This document shows, piece by piece, positions 12,352 to 21,358 of a DNA stretch of 64,000 nt. The notes beneath the pieces are model-generated. The model searched no databases. It was given only the letters and a program-made list of their open reading frames with translations, and was not told the origin of the DNA. This stretch comes from Haemophilus pittmaniae (GTDB lineage Bacteria > Pseudomonadota > Gammaproteobacteria > Enterobacterales > Pasteurellaceae): contig NZ_LT906463.1 of NCBI RefSeq assembly GCF_900186995.1, positions 992,001 through 1,056,000 on the forward strand, written 5' to 3'. Positions within the stretch are counted from its first letter, which is position 1. The number at the start of each line of letters is the position of its first letter. Both the position numbers and the translations under genes were made by a program.

Positions 12352-14268
12352 TTAAGGCTTGGCTGCGCTAGTATTAACGGACATATAAGGCTTCATTTTT
12401 TGCATATCCGGTTGATTGCTAATGAAATTATCGGGTTCGTAACCGTAGCTGTAAATATTGTATTGCTGCAGTAGTTTTATCCAATCGATAAGTTCTTTTT
12501 CCGGAACAGGGGTTTTTGTCCGCCAGTTGGTAGCTTGTAGTTCAAACAATACCTTTTCCAATGGTACGCTCTCACGTACTTTTTCAATTAGGTTTTTTAA
12601 CCAATCTTTAGCCGCGCCATCAGAAATAACCTGTTCATTTTCCATATATGGCATCGCCATGACGATGGTTTTATCGTAATGCTTGGTAAAGGCTTGTAAG
12701 TTTTGCGCAAACCACTCCTCTGCTTTAGGATTTACGACTGTTATAGCATCAAGATTACGGGCCGTTTTCAAACCACGGGAACCATCCATCACATAAGGTT
12801 TTAACGTATTCGCTAATTGATCCGTTACCTTAATTAAATCTTGAGTTTTTTGCTTAGCCGCATCGCTTACCGTATTTCCCTCGCTGTGGCTTGGTTGGCC
12901 TTCAAAATCGGTTAGGAATGCATCATTACCGAACAAAATACCATCGAATTTAGCGTAGAAGGATAAATCGTTATAGATCGATTTAAGAATTTCAATGTTT
13001 TTGGCATCGTAAGGCGACAAACGCAAAGATTTATCGGTTGCCGGTTTGCCGGTGCGACTATCGGTGACAAATTGTGCATTTGGTACTTTGGCGCGGATGT
13101 CAAAAGCAAGTACCGGCATCCAGGCATATACTTTTACGCCGGCACGAGTTTCCAATTGCCAGGCAATACGTCCGAAAATATCATCGCGTACCGGTAAGTA
13201 GCTATTTGGGAAATAAAGTGCATCGGCCACACCGTCACCATCGGGATCGGAGTAGGCTTGTAGATAAACGGTAGTCACACCGTATTTGTAAATGCGGTCG
13301 ATTAGTTTATCTAAATTTTTGGCCTGCTGGATTTTGTTGTCATCGTAAATAGAGTCTAAGTTAACATGTACGGTACGTTGAATTTTGCTTTCATCATCAA
13401 TACCGTCAAGGAAGCTCTTCATTGTCGCGAAATCAGTTTCAGCGGTGACTAACAAGCGACCAACATGCTTATCACCGACTTTGTTAATGATTTTTTCACC
13501 AAGACCAAAGTGATGGGGCATTTTTGCCTGTCTGGCGACTTCAACAGCAGTCTCGTTAAATTTACCGTAAGGCCATACCATAATTCTTGGTGGTTTACCT
13601 AAGTTGCGGTAAATACTTTGTGCTGACTGAGTGAAATCCTGTGTTAAACGCTGTCTATATTCTGCTTTGGTTTCGTATTTATTGTCGATGTATGTTGGGG
13701 AGATTATCGCAGGAATTTGGCTACGCCCCGGATTGGCGAGTACGCCATGGTGCGAGTCGTAGGTGTGTGAGGCGATTTCCACTAAACCACTTTGTTCCAT
13801 TTCACGAATTTCTTGCCAAGTGACGAATAAATTGCGTGGTAACATTTTATTGGCGTAGTGAATTTTTCCGTCCGCCGGAGTATCGATCCAACCAACCACA
13901 GGGGCAAATACAGCAGGGTAGTTGTATGCTTTAAGGATTGGATAGATCACGTTATACATGGTTCTATAACCATCATCGAAACTGAGCAGAACAGCCTTTT
14001 CTGGCAAAGTGCCCTTGCCATTTTCAGCATCAATCACTTGCTGCCAGCTGATGATGTTATAACCATTTTGTCTCAACCAATTGAAGTGGTTGACTAACAT
14101 AGAAGCAGAAAGAGTTTGTGGGAAAAAGTTCTTTTCTTCCTTTGGGGCTGTATCATCAACCACCGAGTGATAGCCCAATACACTATAGTAATCTTGGGCG
14201 AATGCGGTTGTTGAGAATACTGCAAGAGAAAAAACTAACAGTTGTTTTAACTTTTTAGAGAGATTCAT
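12352..14268 (-). CDS. pgaB: PNAG de-N-acetylase and glycosidase PgaB
   Basis: A 638-residue periplasmic protein of two domains. The N-terminal NodB deacetylase shows LSFDDGYRTMYN (Asp-Asp), EIASHTYDSHH (the HxxxH-type metal site) and MVWPYGKF. The C-terminal half (from about residue 310) is the glycoside-hydrolase-like PNAG-binding domain with LDSIYDD, YAWMPVLAFD and GNDAFLTDFEG. The start is ATG 14268, giving MNLSKKLKQ; an in-frame TTG lies 12 bases upstream. The signal peptide ends at STTAFA followed by Gln and has no lipobox Cys, unlike the lipoprotein PgaB of E. coli. It partly deacetylates PNAG before export through PgaA. Confidence 0.94.
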   Translation of the reverse strand: MNLSKKLKQLLVFSLAVFSTTAFAQDYYSVLGYHSVVDDTAPKEEKNFFPQTLSASMLVNHFNWLRQNGYNIISWQQVIDAENGKGTLPEKAVLLSFDDGYRTMYNVIYPILKAYNYPAVFAPVVGWIDTPADGKIHYANKMLPRNLFVTWQEIREMEQSGLVEIASHTYDSHHGVLANPGRSQIPAIISPTYIDNKYETKAEYRQRLTQDFTQSAQSIYRNLGKPPRIMVWPYGKFNETAVEVARQAKMPHHFGLGEKIINKVGDKHVGRLLVTAETDFATMKSFLDGIDDESKIQRTVHVNLDSIYDDNKIQQAKNLDKLIDRIYKYGVTTVYLQAYSDPDGDGVADALYFPNSYLPVRDDIFGRIAWQLETRAGVKVYAWMPVLAFDIRAKVPNAQFVTDSRTGKPATDKSLRLSPYDAKNIEILKSIYNDLSFYAKFDGILFGNDAFLTDFEGQPSHSEGNTVSDAAKQKTQDLIKVTDQLANTLKPYVMDGSRGLKTARNLDAITVVNPKAEEWFAQNLQAFTKHYDKTIVMAMPYMENEQVISDGAAKDWLKNLIEKVRESVPLEKVLFELQATNWRTKTPVPEKELIDWIKLLQQYNIYSYGYEPDNFISNQPDMQKMKPYMSVNTSAAKP

Positions 14269-14283
14269 AAAAAACACCAAGTA

Positions 14284-16704
14284 TTAGTAATACAAAGAGA
14301 AATTTAAATTTCCGAAATTATTATATTCAGCGGCACCATCGTAGATATTTTTCTTACGTCCGAATTCATAAGATATACCGTATTTTTTGCCGATACGCCA
14401 CTCATTCCCATAACTGACCGACCAAGTTCTTTCACGCGGCAAATCCTGCTGTTTGTAAGAGCCTAGGTTACCTTTAAGGTGGTGAGTCAAGATCAAGCGG
14501 TGATCAAGTGGCTGGTAGTAACTTAAATCAGCGCCGAAATCTAAGCCAAGCGCTTTTGACGGATTATAGTAATTAGCCGTATCGATAAGTTTGTTTTTAG
14601 TATGGTCGATACGGAAACTGTTGGTTAATGTCCAACGGTCATGTTTGAACGTTTGGGTATTTAACCAGAAATTCAGATCTCGACGTAGGTTGCCGTCCGT
14701 AAAACGGGTCAGATAAGCACCGGCGCCGGCCCGTAAAACATCTGAATAAGTATAGGCCGCAGAAAAACCGCCGCCTCGGGTATACACATCCTGTGCGGCA
14801 GCTCTGGCCGGTACATTGACCCCATTATAATGGCCACTTAGGCTAAAATCCCAATGTTGATTTAATTCGTAGTCTAAGTTGGCTAACGCATAGCCGCGTT
14901 TGTTCAAATGAATACCTTTACCTGCTTCTAAGTTAAGGTTAAACGGATAAAAGTTTAATTCCGTACCAGCACCAACGAAACGGGCAGTAAGGGTTTCTTC
15001 TGATACCGGTGAGCGGGTTTCGCCATAGCGCACGTAAACATCATGGCCGTCAGCGGTTTTCGGGCTATAGATAGCATAATTTTGTGAGCTTTCATTGCCC
15101 TGTTTGGTTGGTGCAGAAGTTCGATGTTGAATACCAACAGCGCCAACGATACGGCCGGAGTGGGCTAGTTCGTAGTTATCGATTACCGATTTCGCTTCCA
15201 TTCGTTCATTTTCAGTGAAACCGGAAACTAAGCGGCTTGCTGTGGGTAAATCATTTTTGGCTAAGGCCAGTTCTGTTTTCGCATAGCGTATTTCTTTTTG
15301 ATCCGCTTCGGTAAAGAATACGGCGGCACGATTTAACCAATATTCAGCGTCATCAAAATTATTTCTACTGCGTTCCAATTCAGCTTTTTGCATTAATACC
15401 CAAGGGTCGCCGGGAGTTTGTTCTAAAGCCCGTTTATCGATCATTTGCTGGGCTAATGAGGCATTGCCGCGCCATAATGCAAGGCGAGCTAAGCCAAAAT
15501 AGCGCATGTCATAGGACGGATTGGTAATTCGTGTCGTATGGGTATAGTCGTTGATTGAAGAATTGTTACTCACCTGCTCCAAATAACGTTGGGCAAGTGG
15601 GAATTTGCCTGCATCGCTGGCACTGGAGGCAAGCTTAAAGAGCAACCCATCGGACGGTTTTTGTTTTTTATCCAACAGTTTTTGCTCAATTGCTTGATAG
15701 CGCTTCAAGGCTTCATGTGGAGAGCCTTTTTGCGCCCAATAATCGGCAAAGGCTTCTTCCAAATAAGCCGGCGGATTAGCTTGTTTTTGTAATTCTTCGT
15801 AATCTTTGCGTATGTCTTTCAATTTACCCAAACGTACCCCGAGAGCAAAGTGATCCGCTAGGGTTTGCGGATAAAGCGGATTGTCTTGGGTCAAATTACC
15901 GAGTAGAGCGCCTAGACGCTCAAAGGAATTATTTAATTCGCGATTATTTTGTGCAATTTTAGCTGAGACGATGGCTCCATCATGTTCCAGCCATAACTTA
16001 TCTTTAGTGTTGAACAAATCGCCATGCTCGCGCATTAATTTTTCTTGTAGCGGACGCATATTATATTTAGATGCTAAACGGTAAAGATTGCGCACCAAGT
16101 CAGCATTTTTCGGATCTTTCTCCAACATGGATTGCCAACGTCCGAGTTTTGCCATATCGGCTTCGGACGCATCTAAGAAATAATTCTGAGCATCTTTAAA
16201 ACCGCCATTTTGGCCAAAACGTTTTTTATAGTTGGCCAAAGCATTTTTCGCGGCCGGATAGCGTTTTAATTCGGTAGCAACTAAGGCTGTACCTAACCAA
16301 CCATTTTGATTGTTCGGGAATTTTTTAGCCAATTGCTCATAAAGCGCATAGGAGCGTTCAAATTGTTTTTCATTGCGAGCGGCTTTTCCTAGGTTTTCTA
16401 ATTCGCTTTCCGATAATTGGGAAGGCGAGCATTCGGGACAAACCTGTAAAGCTTTAGCGGATTGACCGCTACGTAGATAAAGCGCGATTAGATCATCACG
16501 CACTTTGCGATCGTTGGTGCGTTGATAAAGCGCATCCAATTGTGAAATGGCTTGTTGCAACTGTGCATCACCTTGACGGGAAAAGATGATGATTTTTTCA
16601 CGAGCAACATCAGTAGGTGTTTGGTTAGCTAGAAGAGAAGGGGCTGTTGTGGCGGTGCAAAGGCTCAACAGCACAGACCTCATCGTAGAGGATGAAAGTT
16701 TCAT
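14284..16704 (-). CDS. pgaA: PNAG outer-membrane export porin PgaA
   Basis: An 806-residue protein: signal peptide (residues 1-26, cleaved near SLLANQ), then an alpha-helical TPR superhelix of about 480 residues (repeated A..L..R.G....A patterns), then a C-terminal ~290-residue beta-barrel rich in aromatic residues and ending in SLYY. This is the PgaA plan, in which the periplasmic TPR part binds PgaB and the barrel exports deacetylated PNAG. It is the first gene of the pga operon. The upstream 220 bases hold a repeat copy and probably the promoter. The ribosome-binding region contains ACCGGAT, a possible CsrA site. Confidence 0.94.
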   Translation of the reverse strand: MKLSSSTMRSVLLSLCTATTAPSLLANQTPTDVAREKIIIFSRQGDAQLQQAISQLDALYQRTNDRKVRDDLIALYLRSGQSAKALQVCPECSPSQLSESELENLGKAARNEKQFERSYALYEQLAKKFPNNQNGWLGTALVATELKRYPAAKNALANYKKRFGQNGGFKDAQNYFLDASEADMAKLGRWQSMLEKDPKNADLVRNLYRLASKYNMRPLQEKLMREHGDLFNTKDKLWLEHDGAIVSAKIAQNNRELNNSFERLGALLGNLTQDNPLYPQTLADHFALGVRLGKLKDIRKDYEELQKQANPPAYLEEAFADYWAQKGSPHEALKRYQAIEQKLLDKKQKPSDGLLFKLASSASDAGKFPLAQRYLEQVSNNSSINDYTHTTRITNPSYDMRYFGLARLALWRGNASLAQQMIDKRALEQTPGDPWVLMQKAELERSRNNFDDAEYWLNRAAVFFTEADQKEIRYAKTELALAKNDLPTASRLVSGFTENERMEAKSVIDNYELAHSGRIVGAVGIQHRTSAPTKQGNESSQNYAIYSPKTADGHDVYVRYGETRSPVSEETLTARFVGAGTELNFYPFNLNLEAGKGIHLNKRGYALANLDYELNQHWDFSLSGHYNGVNVPARAAAQDVYTRGGGFSAAYTYSDVLRAGAGAYLTRFTDGNLRRDLNFWLNTQTFKHDRWTLTNSFRIDHTKNKLIDTANYYNPSKALGLDFGADLSYYQPLDHRLILTHHLKGNLGSYKQQDLPRERTWSVSYGNEWRIGKKYGISYEFGRKKNIYDGAAEYNNFGNLNFSLYY

Positions 16705-16845
16705 AGTACAAATCCGGTATTCTTATATTACATCTAGAGACTTTACGTTCTGACCGAGTTTTATCGGCTGAGTTCTATTTTAAAAGGTCGAACCAGTTAA
16801 GCCGTACTAAGGACAAAATGTTGAAATAACATGAGTAGGCACTAG

Positions 16846-16920
16846 AAACGCCCTTTTGTTTTTTAGAGTTTTTCCTAAAATGTGATGTAAGTCATTGATT
16901 TTATTAGTGTTGGTTAAAAA
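16846..16920 (+). repeat. Dispersed intergenic repeat, copy 2 (+ orientation)
   Basis: It has the head AAACGCCC, TTTTTCCTAAAA, and the core GTAAGTCATTGATTTTATTAG (one C for T), ending TGGTTAAAAA. It sits between the 3' end of the ZIP gene and the 5' end of pgaA, both on the minus strand. Confidence 0.85.
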
Positions 16921-16927
16921 TGGAAAT

Positions 16928-17759
16928 TTAGCCAAAAGCAACATCTAAAACCATCATCAGGGCAAACCCGAGCATCAGACTTAAGGTTGATAAATCCGTA
17001 TTACCATTGCTTTGTGATTCAGGGATCAGTTCTTCGACCACCACAAAAATCATAGCGCCCGCGGCAAAAGCCAATGCATACGGTAAGATAGAAGTCATAC
17101 TGATGACAAATAGTGCACCAATGACAGCCCCTATAGGTTCGACAATCGCGGAAAAACTTCCATATAAAAAAAGCGCTTAGGCGGCTTTTCCCTTCCGCCC
17201 GTAAAGGCATGGAAAGCGCTGCACCTTCCGGCATGTTTTGCAGACCGATGCCGAGAGTGAGTCCAATTGCACTCATTAATACCGGCATGGCGTCGATACC
17301 GTCCCCCAATGTTGCTAGTGCGCCAAAGGCAACGCCCACGGCTAAACCTTCGGGAAGGTTATGAATGGTGATGGCTAGAAATAGCAACATGGATTTTGAT
17401 AAGCCTTTTTTTATTGACGGACCCTCGGCTTCTTCAATTGGCTTATTTAAATGTAAGTGGGGCACCACAAAATCGACTAGGCGTAAAAATCCGCCACCAA
17501 GTAAAAAACCGATTAAAGTGGGAAGCCAGTAATAGGTATCACCGTTGGTCTTACCAAATTCGAGAGAGGGTTCTAACAGTGACCAAAAGGAGGCTGCAAT
17601 CATGACACCGGCGGCAAATCCCATCATAGCATCAAGGAATTTGCGGTTGACTTGTTTAAACAAAAAAACTGGTGCGGAGCCAATAATGGTGCATAACCAG
17701 GTAAATAATCCGGCGAATAGCGCTAGAAGGGCCGGATGAAAAGATAATAGTGCGTTCAT
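16928..17759 (-). pseudogene. ZIP-family divalent metal transporter with a frameshift
   Basis: From ATG 17759 (MNALLSFHPALL, with GGAG upstream) the frame runs with ZIP family features, including HNLPEGLAVGVAFG (transmembrane 4 metal site) and GLQNMPEGAALSMPL (transmembrane 5). It fails after SRLSAFF at an A7 tract (17166-17172 on the + strand) and would end at 17019 in a nonsense tail. Dropping one base restores [19 protein letters not shown] and a good last ~80 residues ending at the stop at 16928, for about 276 residues in total. This is either a real +1 frameshift in a homopolymer or a sequencing error. An intact copy would import zinc or iron. Confidence 0.85.
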
Positions 17760-17900
17760 TTTTACTCCACAAAAATGCACCCTAACTATACTTACCGCCG
17801 AATTAAAGCACAATCTCTTAATCTGATAGGTATGACCCACTGATTCTGTTGTGCAAATAAAATGCGGTGAAAGGTTGAAAAAGGAGGGGGTTTATTGCGA

Positions 17901-17983
17901 TAATCCCCGATCATTTTTTAGGGTGGTCTCCTTAGCGCAGAATGTCGATTGCGATGTAAATAGCGTATTAGAACCGGGGATTA
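17901..17983 (+). promoter_or_regulatory. Widely spaced inverted repeat upstream of aroK
   Basis: TAATCCCCG (17901-17909) and CGGGGATTA (17975-17983) are perfect inverted copies 65 bases apart, 38 bases before the aroK start. They could close a leader RNA stem or form a DNA looping site. No known regulator site is recognised. Confidence 0.3.
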
Positions 17984-18021
17984 CACATGTTTATCACTTT
18001 TTTAGTATTAGAAAAATAACA

Positions 18022-18564
18022 ATGGCAGAAACTCGTAATATTTTTTTAGTTGGCCCAATGGGCGCAGGAAAGAGCACAATTGGGCGTCAGTTGGCGCAGC
18101 AGTTGAAAATGGACTTTTTGGATTCGGACGCGGTTATTGAAGAACGCGCCGGCGCGGATATCAGCTGGATTTTTGATTTGGAAGGCGAAGAAGGCTTCCG
18201 TAAACGCGAAGAAAAAATTATTAATGAACTTACCCAAATGCAGGGAATTGTGCTGTCCACTGGTGGCGGAGCAATCATGTCGAAGGAAAACCGCAATTAT
18301 CTTTCCGCCCGCGGTATTGTGATTTATTTACAAACCACCGTCGATAAACAATATCAACGAACTCAACGGGATAAAAATCGTCCACTACTGCAAGGTGCAG
18401 AAGATCCCCGCCAAGTATTGGAAGATTTAGCCAAAATCCGTAATCCGCTGTATGAAGAGGTAGCTGATATTACGTTGCCTACTGATGAGCAAAATGCCAA
18501 GGTGATGGTGAATCAGATTGTGGATTTAATTGATAATTTAAATGGCTTAAATAGCGGCCTTTAA
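18022..18564 (+). CDS. aroK: Shikimate kinase I
   Basis: A 180-residue kinase that converts shikimate to shikimate 3-phosphate with ATP. The Walker A motif is [27 protein letters not shown] and the GGGA segment of STGGGAIM are the shikimate-binding motifs; RDKNRPLL is the lid. ATG 18022 gives MAETRNIFL and the normal length; the frame is open far upstream without meaning. aroB follows after 9 bases, the conserved aroK-aroB operon. Confidence 0.97.
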   Translation: MAETRNIFLVGPMGAGKSTIGRQLAQQLKMDFLDSDAVIEERAGADISWIFDLEGEEGFRKREEKIINELTQMQGIVLSTGGGAIMSKENRNYLSARGIVIYLQTTVDKQYQRTQRDKNRPLLQGAEDPRQVLEDLAKIRNPLYEEVADITLPTDEQNAKVMVNQIVDLIDNLNGLNSGL

Positions 18565-18573
18565 GGAAAGAAG

Positions 18574-19662
18574 ATGTTGTGTGTCAATGTTGAGTTAAAA
18601 GAACGCAGTTATCCCATCTCTATTGGGGAGAGATTGCTCCAGGACGCATCTAGTTATCCCCTCAAATCAGGCGATAAAGTGATGATCGTTAGTAACCCGA
18701 CAGTGGCATCCTATTATTTGGAAACCGTACGCAAAACACTAACGACTATCGGATGTTCGGTAGAATCAGTGCTCTTGCCTGATGGTGAAAAATATAAAAC
18801 TTTAGAATCCTTAAATCTTATTTTTACGGCACTGCTCAAACATAACCATGGTCGTGATACTACGATTATTGCGTTAGGTGGTGGTGTTATTGGTGATGTA
18901 GCGGGTTTTGCGGCAGCGAGTTATCAACGCGGTGTCCGTTTTATTCAGATTCCAACGACCTTACTTGCTCAAGTAGACTCTTCTGTTGGTGGTAAAACGG
19001 CAGTCAATCATGAATTAGGCAAGAATATGATTGGTGCGTTTTATCAGCCATCAGCAGTGATTATTGATACGCTCACCTTAAATACTTTGCCTAAACGTGA
19101 AGTGAATGCCGGTCTTGCCGAAGTCATCAAATATGGTGCGATTTTGGATTATCCGTTCTTTGAATGGTTGGAAGCTCATATTGATGAATTGGTAGCCTTA
19201 AATCAGGAATCCTTAAAATATTGTATTGCTCGTTGTTGCCAGATTAAAGCCGATGTGGTTGCCCGTGATGAAACGGAAAAAGGCGATCGTGCGTTGCTTA
19301 ATTTAGGGCACACTTTTGGTCATGCGATTGAAACCCATTTAGGATATGGTAATTGGTTGCATGGGGAAGCGGTTGCTGCAGGTTCGATGATGGCGGCAGC
19401 ATTATCCGAGTTATTGGGCGATCTTTCGGTTGAGGATGTGGCGCGTTTAGAAAAATTATTTGCTCGAGCCAATTTGCCAACGGTTTCACCGGATGCTATG
19501 CAACCAGAAGATTATTTACCGCATATGATGCGTGATAAGAAAGTATTAGCCGGTAAATTACGTCTAGTTCTATTAAAATCCCTCGGTCAAGCCTATGTGG
19601 CGGCCGACACGGATAAAGAGCTGGTGCTTACGGCGATTCGTCGTTGTACCCAATGTGATTAA
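18574..19662 (+). CDS. aroB: 3-dehydroquinate synthase
   Basis: A 362-residue NAD- and metal-dependent enzyme that cyclises DAHP to 3-dehydroquinate. NAD-binding blocks are [10 protein letters not shown] and [16 protein letters not shown]; the metal ligands lie in the [22 protein letters not shown] and [10 protein letters not shown] segments. Length is standard. It is cotranscribed with aroK; dam follows 29 bases later, as in other gammaproteobacteria, though without the damX gene found between them in E. coli. Confidence 0.97.
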   Translation: MLCVNVELKERSYPISIGERLLQDASSYPLKSGDKVMIVSNPTVASYYLETVRKTLTTIGCSVESVLLPDGEKYKTLESLNLIFTALLKHNHGRDTTIIALGGGVIGDVAGFAAASYQRGVRFIQIPTTLLAQVDSSVGGKTAVNHELGKNMIGAFYQPSAVIIDTLTLNTLPKREVNAGLAEVIKYGAILDYPFFEWLEAHIDELVALNQESLKYCIARCCQIKADVVARDETEKGDRALLNLGHTFGHAIETHLGYGNWLHGEAVAAGSMMAAALSELLGDLSVEDVARLEKLFARANLPTVSPDAMQPEDYLPHMMRDKKVLAGKLRLVLLKSLGQAYVAADTDKELVLTAIRRCTQCD

Positions 19663-19691
19663 GCGGTAATTTTTCCGTCCCCATCCTTGTC

Positions 19692-20543
19692 ATGCCGCGT
19701 CCTAAAAATAAAACTAATGCGCATATTAAACACCGACCGTTCCTGAAGTGGGCGGGCGGTAAGTATCGCTTAACGGATGACATTAATAAAACCTTTCCGA
19801 AAAATAAACAATGCCTAATTGAACCCTTTGTTGGTGCTGGGGCGGTGTTTCTGAATTCTCATTTTGAACGCTATATCTTGGCGGATATTAATCCCGATTT
19901 AATTCATTTGTTTAATATCGTTAAGGATGATGTTGAGGGTTATATTACTGCCTGTAAACCGATTTTCTTTGCCGAGAATGCCAATAGTGCAGCTTATTAT
20001 TATGAAAAGCGACGCCAATTCAATCATTCAACGGATCCCTTCGAGCGTTCGGTGCTCTTTCTGTATTTAAATCGTTTTGGATTTAATGGACTTTGTCGTT
20101 ATAACAGTAAAAATGAATTTAATGTTCCTTTCGGCGCTTACAAGAATCATTATTTCCCGGAAGATGAATTACGTTATTTTGCCCATAAAGCGCAACATGC
20201 TCAGTTTATTTGTGCTGATTTTCAACAGACTTTTACCTTAGCCGATAAACATTGCGTGATCTATTGTGATCCGCCTTATGCCCCCTTACCGCAGGATTCT
20301 AATTTCACAGGTTATGCAGGAAACAATTTTGGTTTTAATGAGCAAAAGGCCTTGGCTGAATGTGCTTTACTGGCACAAAAAGAGCGGCAAATTTGTGTGG
20401 TGATTTCAAATCATGATACTCAATTTACCCGTGAAATTTATAAGGGAGCCAAATTTAAGCGGATCAAAGTACAACGCTCAATTAGTCAAAGCGCCGAGCG
20501 CCGGGTTAAAGTGAAGGAATTAATTGCAGTATTTCGCGCCTAA
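19692..20543 (+). CDS. dam: Dam adenine-specific DNA methyltransferase (GATC)
   Basis: A 283-residue N6-adenine methyltransferase. KWAGGKYRL and FVGAGAVFLN (AdoMet-binding motif I), then IYCDPPYAPL (catalytic DPPY motif IV), in the order of the alpha class. Length and position after aroB match Dam rather than a restriction-modification enzyme, and no restriction gene is nearby. It methylates GATC for mismatch repair strand choice and replication timing. The end is 33 bases from the convergent end of the next gene. Confidence 0.95.
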   Translation: MPRPKNKTNAHIKHRPFLKWAGGKYRLTDDINKTFPKNKQCLIEPFVGAGAVFLNSHFERYILADINPDLIHLFNIVKDDVEGYITACKPIFFAENANSAAYYYEKRRQFNHSTDPFERSVLFLYLNRFGFNGLCRYNSKNEFNVPFGAYKNHYFPEDELRYFAHKAQHAQFICADFQQTFTLADKHCVIYCDPPYAPLPQDSNFTGYAGNNFGFNEQKALAECALLAQKERQICVVISNHDTQFTREIYKGAKFKRIKVQRSISQSAERRVKVKELIAVFRA

Positions 20544-20576
20544 CCAGTTTGTCGGGACGCATTGCGGAAATCATGT

Positions 20577-20897
20577 CTAGGATTGAAGATTTGGGTTGAT
20601 TTTGATCTCAAACCGTTGAATATCAGGGTAATGTGTTTGAATTTGAGTGAGTAAACGAGCCTGCTGAAATAGAATACTTTGGCGTACCATGGCGTTAGCT
20701 GCTTCAATAAAAAGCGTCTGATTGGAGATATTGCCAAATCGTAAAAAGGGCAGTAGTTCAGCAGGAAAGAGCGGGCGCAGCTTTTCGTTGGTTTCGTTAA
20801 TTTGTAACCCCTTCTGCATAATTTTAGCAAATTGAGAGCCTTCCAACACATCAACAATATTCATTGCTTTGTGATAACGCGGAGACTTGTTTTGCAT
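20577..20897 (-). CDS. DUF721/DciA-like protein
   Basis: A 106-residue protein resembling the DUF721 (DciA) family: an N-terminal helix (AMNIVDVLEGSQFAKIMQKG), then a short beta-rich KH-like core (ISNQTLFIEAANAMVRQSI) and LLTQIQTHYPDIQRFEIKI. DciA loads or assists the replicative helicase DnaB in bacteria that lack DnaC; whether this copy does so is inferred. I chose ATG 20897, preceded by TTGGGG; the open frame extends 11 codons further. It is divergent from secM with 76 bases between. Confidence 0.7.
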   Translation of the reverse strand: MQNKSPRYHKAMNIVDVLEGSQFAKIMQKGLQINETNEKLRPLFPAELLPFLRFGNISNQTLFIEAANAMVRQSILFQQARLLTQIQTHYPDIQRFEIKINPNLQS

Positions 20898-20914
20898 AAA
20901 ATTACCCCAATAAT

Positions 20915-20943
20915 ATGACAGTCTAGACAATTTCCGTTACAAT
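20915..20943 (+). promoter_or_regulatory. Promoter for secM-secA
   Basis: ATGACA and TACAAT are separated by 17 bases, each one base off the sigma70 consensus. The start point would be near 20950, giving a short leader before secM at 20974. Confidence 0.7.
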
Positions 20944-20973
20944 ACACGCAATTTTTGCCCGAGACAATGACAG

Positions 20974-21288
20974 ATGCAAACAAGCAAAATTAAACCGCAT
21001 TTTTGGTCGCGATTGCTATTCAGCGTTATCGCGTTTTTTGCGCTACCTGTCGCACAAGAATTAGATACCGCTAACACCAATATGGTAGGTGGTAATTATC
21101 AAACTGAAACCCAAAGCATTGTTTCAGAAACCTTGGCTACCGTTCGGGAGTTACGTCAAGGTTCATTGCAACCGCACACTTCCTCACATGCGGTTGAAAG
21201 AATGCTTACCCCTCGCTATCAGAGCGATGTATTCTTCTCTTTTCTCCCTCAACATGCGCCAATCCGCGCAGGGCCTTTATTCTCTTAA
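20974..21288 (+). CDS. secM: Secretion monitor SecM with arrest peptide
   Basis: A 104-residue secreted regulator that ends in a translation-arrest motif. The N-terminus is basic and then hydrophobic (SRLLFSVIAFFALPVAQ), a signal peptide for Sec targeting. The C-terminus FFSFLPQHAPIRAGPLFS carries IRAGP, the essential end of the E. coli SecM arrest sequence, in a compact HxPIR context like that known from Mannheimia SecM. When export is slow the ribosome stalls at the Gly-Pro step and exposes the secA ribosome-binding site. The last codons and stop lie in the 5' arm of a perfect 10-bp helix with the secA ribosome-binding site (see regulatory feature). It is adjacent to secA. Confidence 0.93.
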   Translation: MQTSKIKPHFWSRLLFSVIAFFALPVAQELDTANTNMVGGNYQTETQSIVSETLATVRELRQGSLQPHTSSHAVERMLTPRYQSDVFFSFLPQHAPIRAGPLFS

Positions 21289-21352
21289 AACATTTTGCTA
21301 ACAGGTGCCAAAGTCTTTTGGCGCTATAATTTTTTGTTTTTATTTTAAGAGA
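21281..21352 (+). promoter_or_regulatory. secM-secA RNA helix that hides the secA ribosome-binding site
   Basis: TCTCTTAAAA (21281-21290, containing the secM stop) is perfectly complementary to TTTTAAGAGA (21343-21352), which contains the secA Shine-Dalgarno. A second hairpin (21305-21312 with 21317-21324) is nested inside and is followed by ATAATTTTTTG. A ribosome stalled at the Pro codon 21274-21276 would cover the outer 5' arm and free the secA site. This is the SecM mechanism, seen directly in base pairing. Confidence 0.85.
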
Positions 21353-21358
21353 GACTAT

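Noticed and set aside
19692..20543. Dam as part of a restriction-modification system
   Set aside because: No restriction endonuclease gene is adjacent; position after aroK-aroB matches the housekeeping Dam.
20540..20857. Minus-strand frame overlapping the DciA-like gene
   Set aside because: Same strand but another frame; basic, Cys/Leu-rich composition typical of a shadow frame, whereas the DciA-like frame has family features and a ribosome-binding site.
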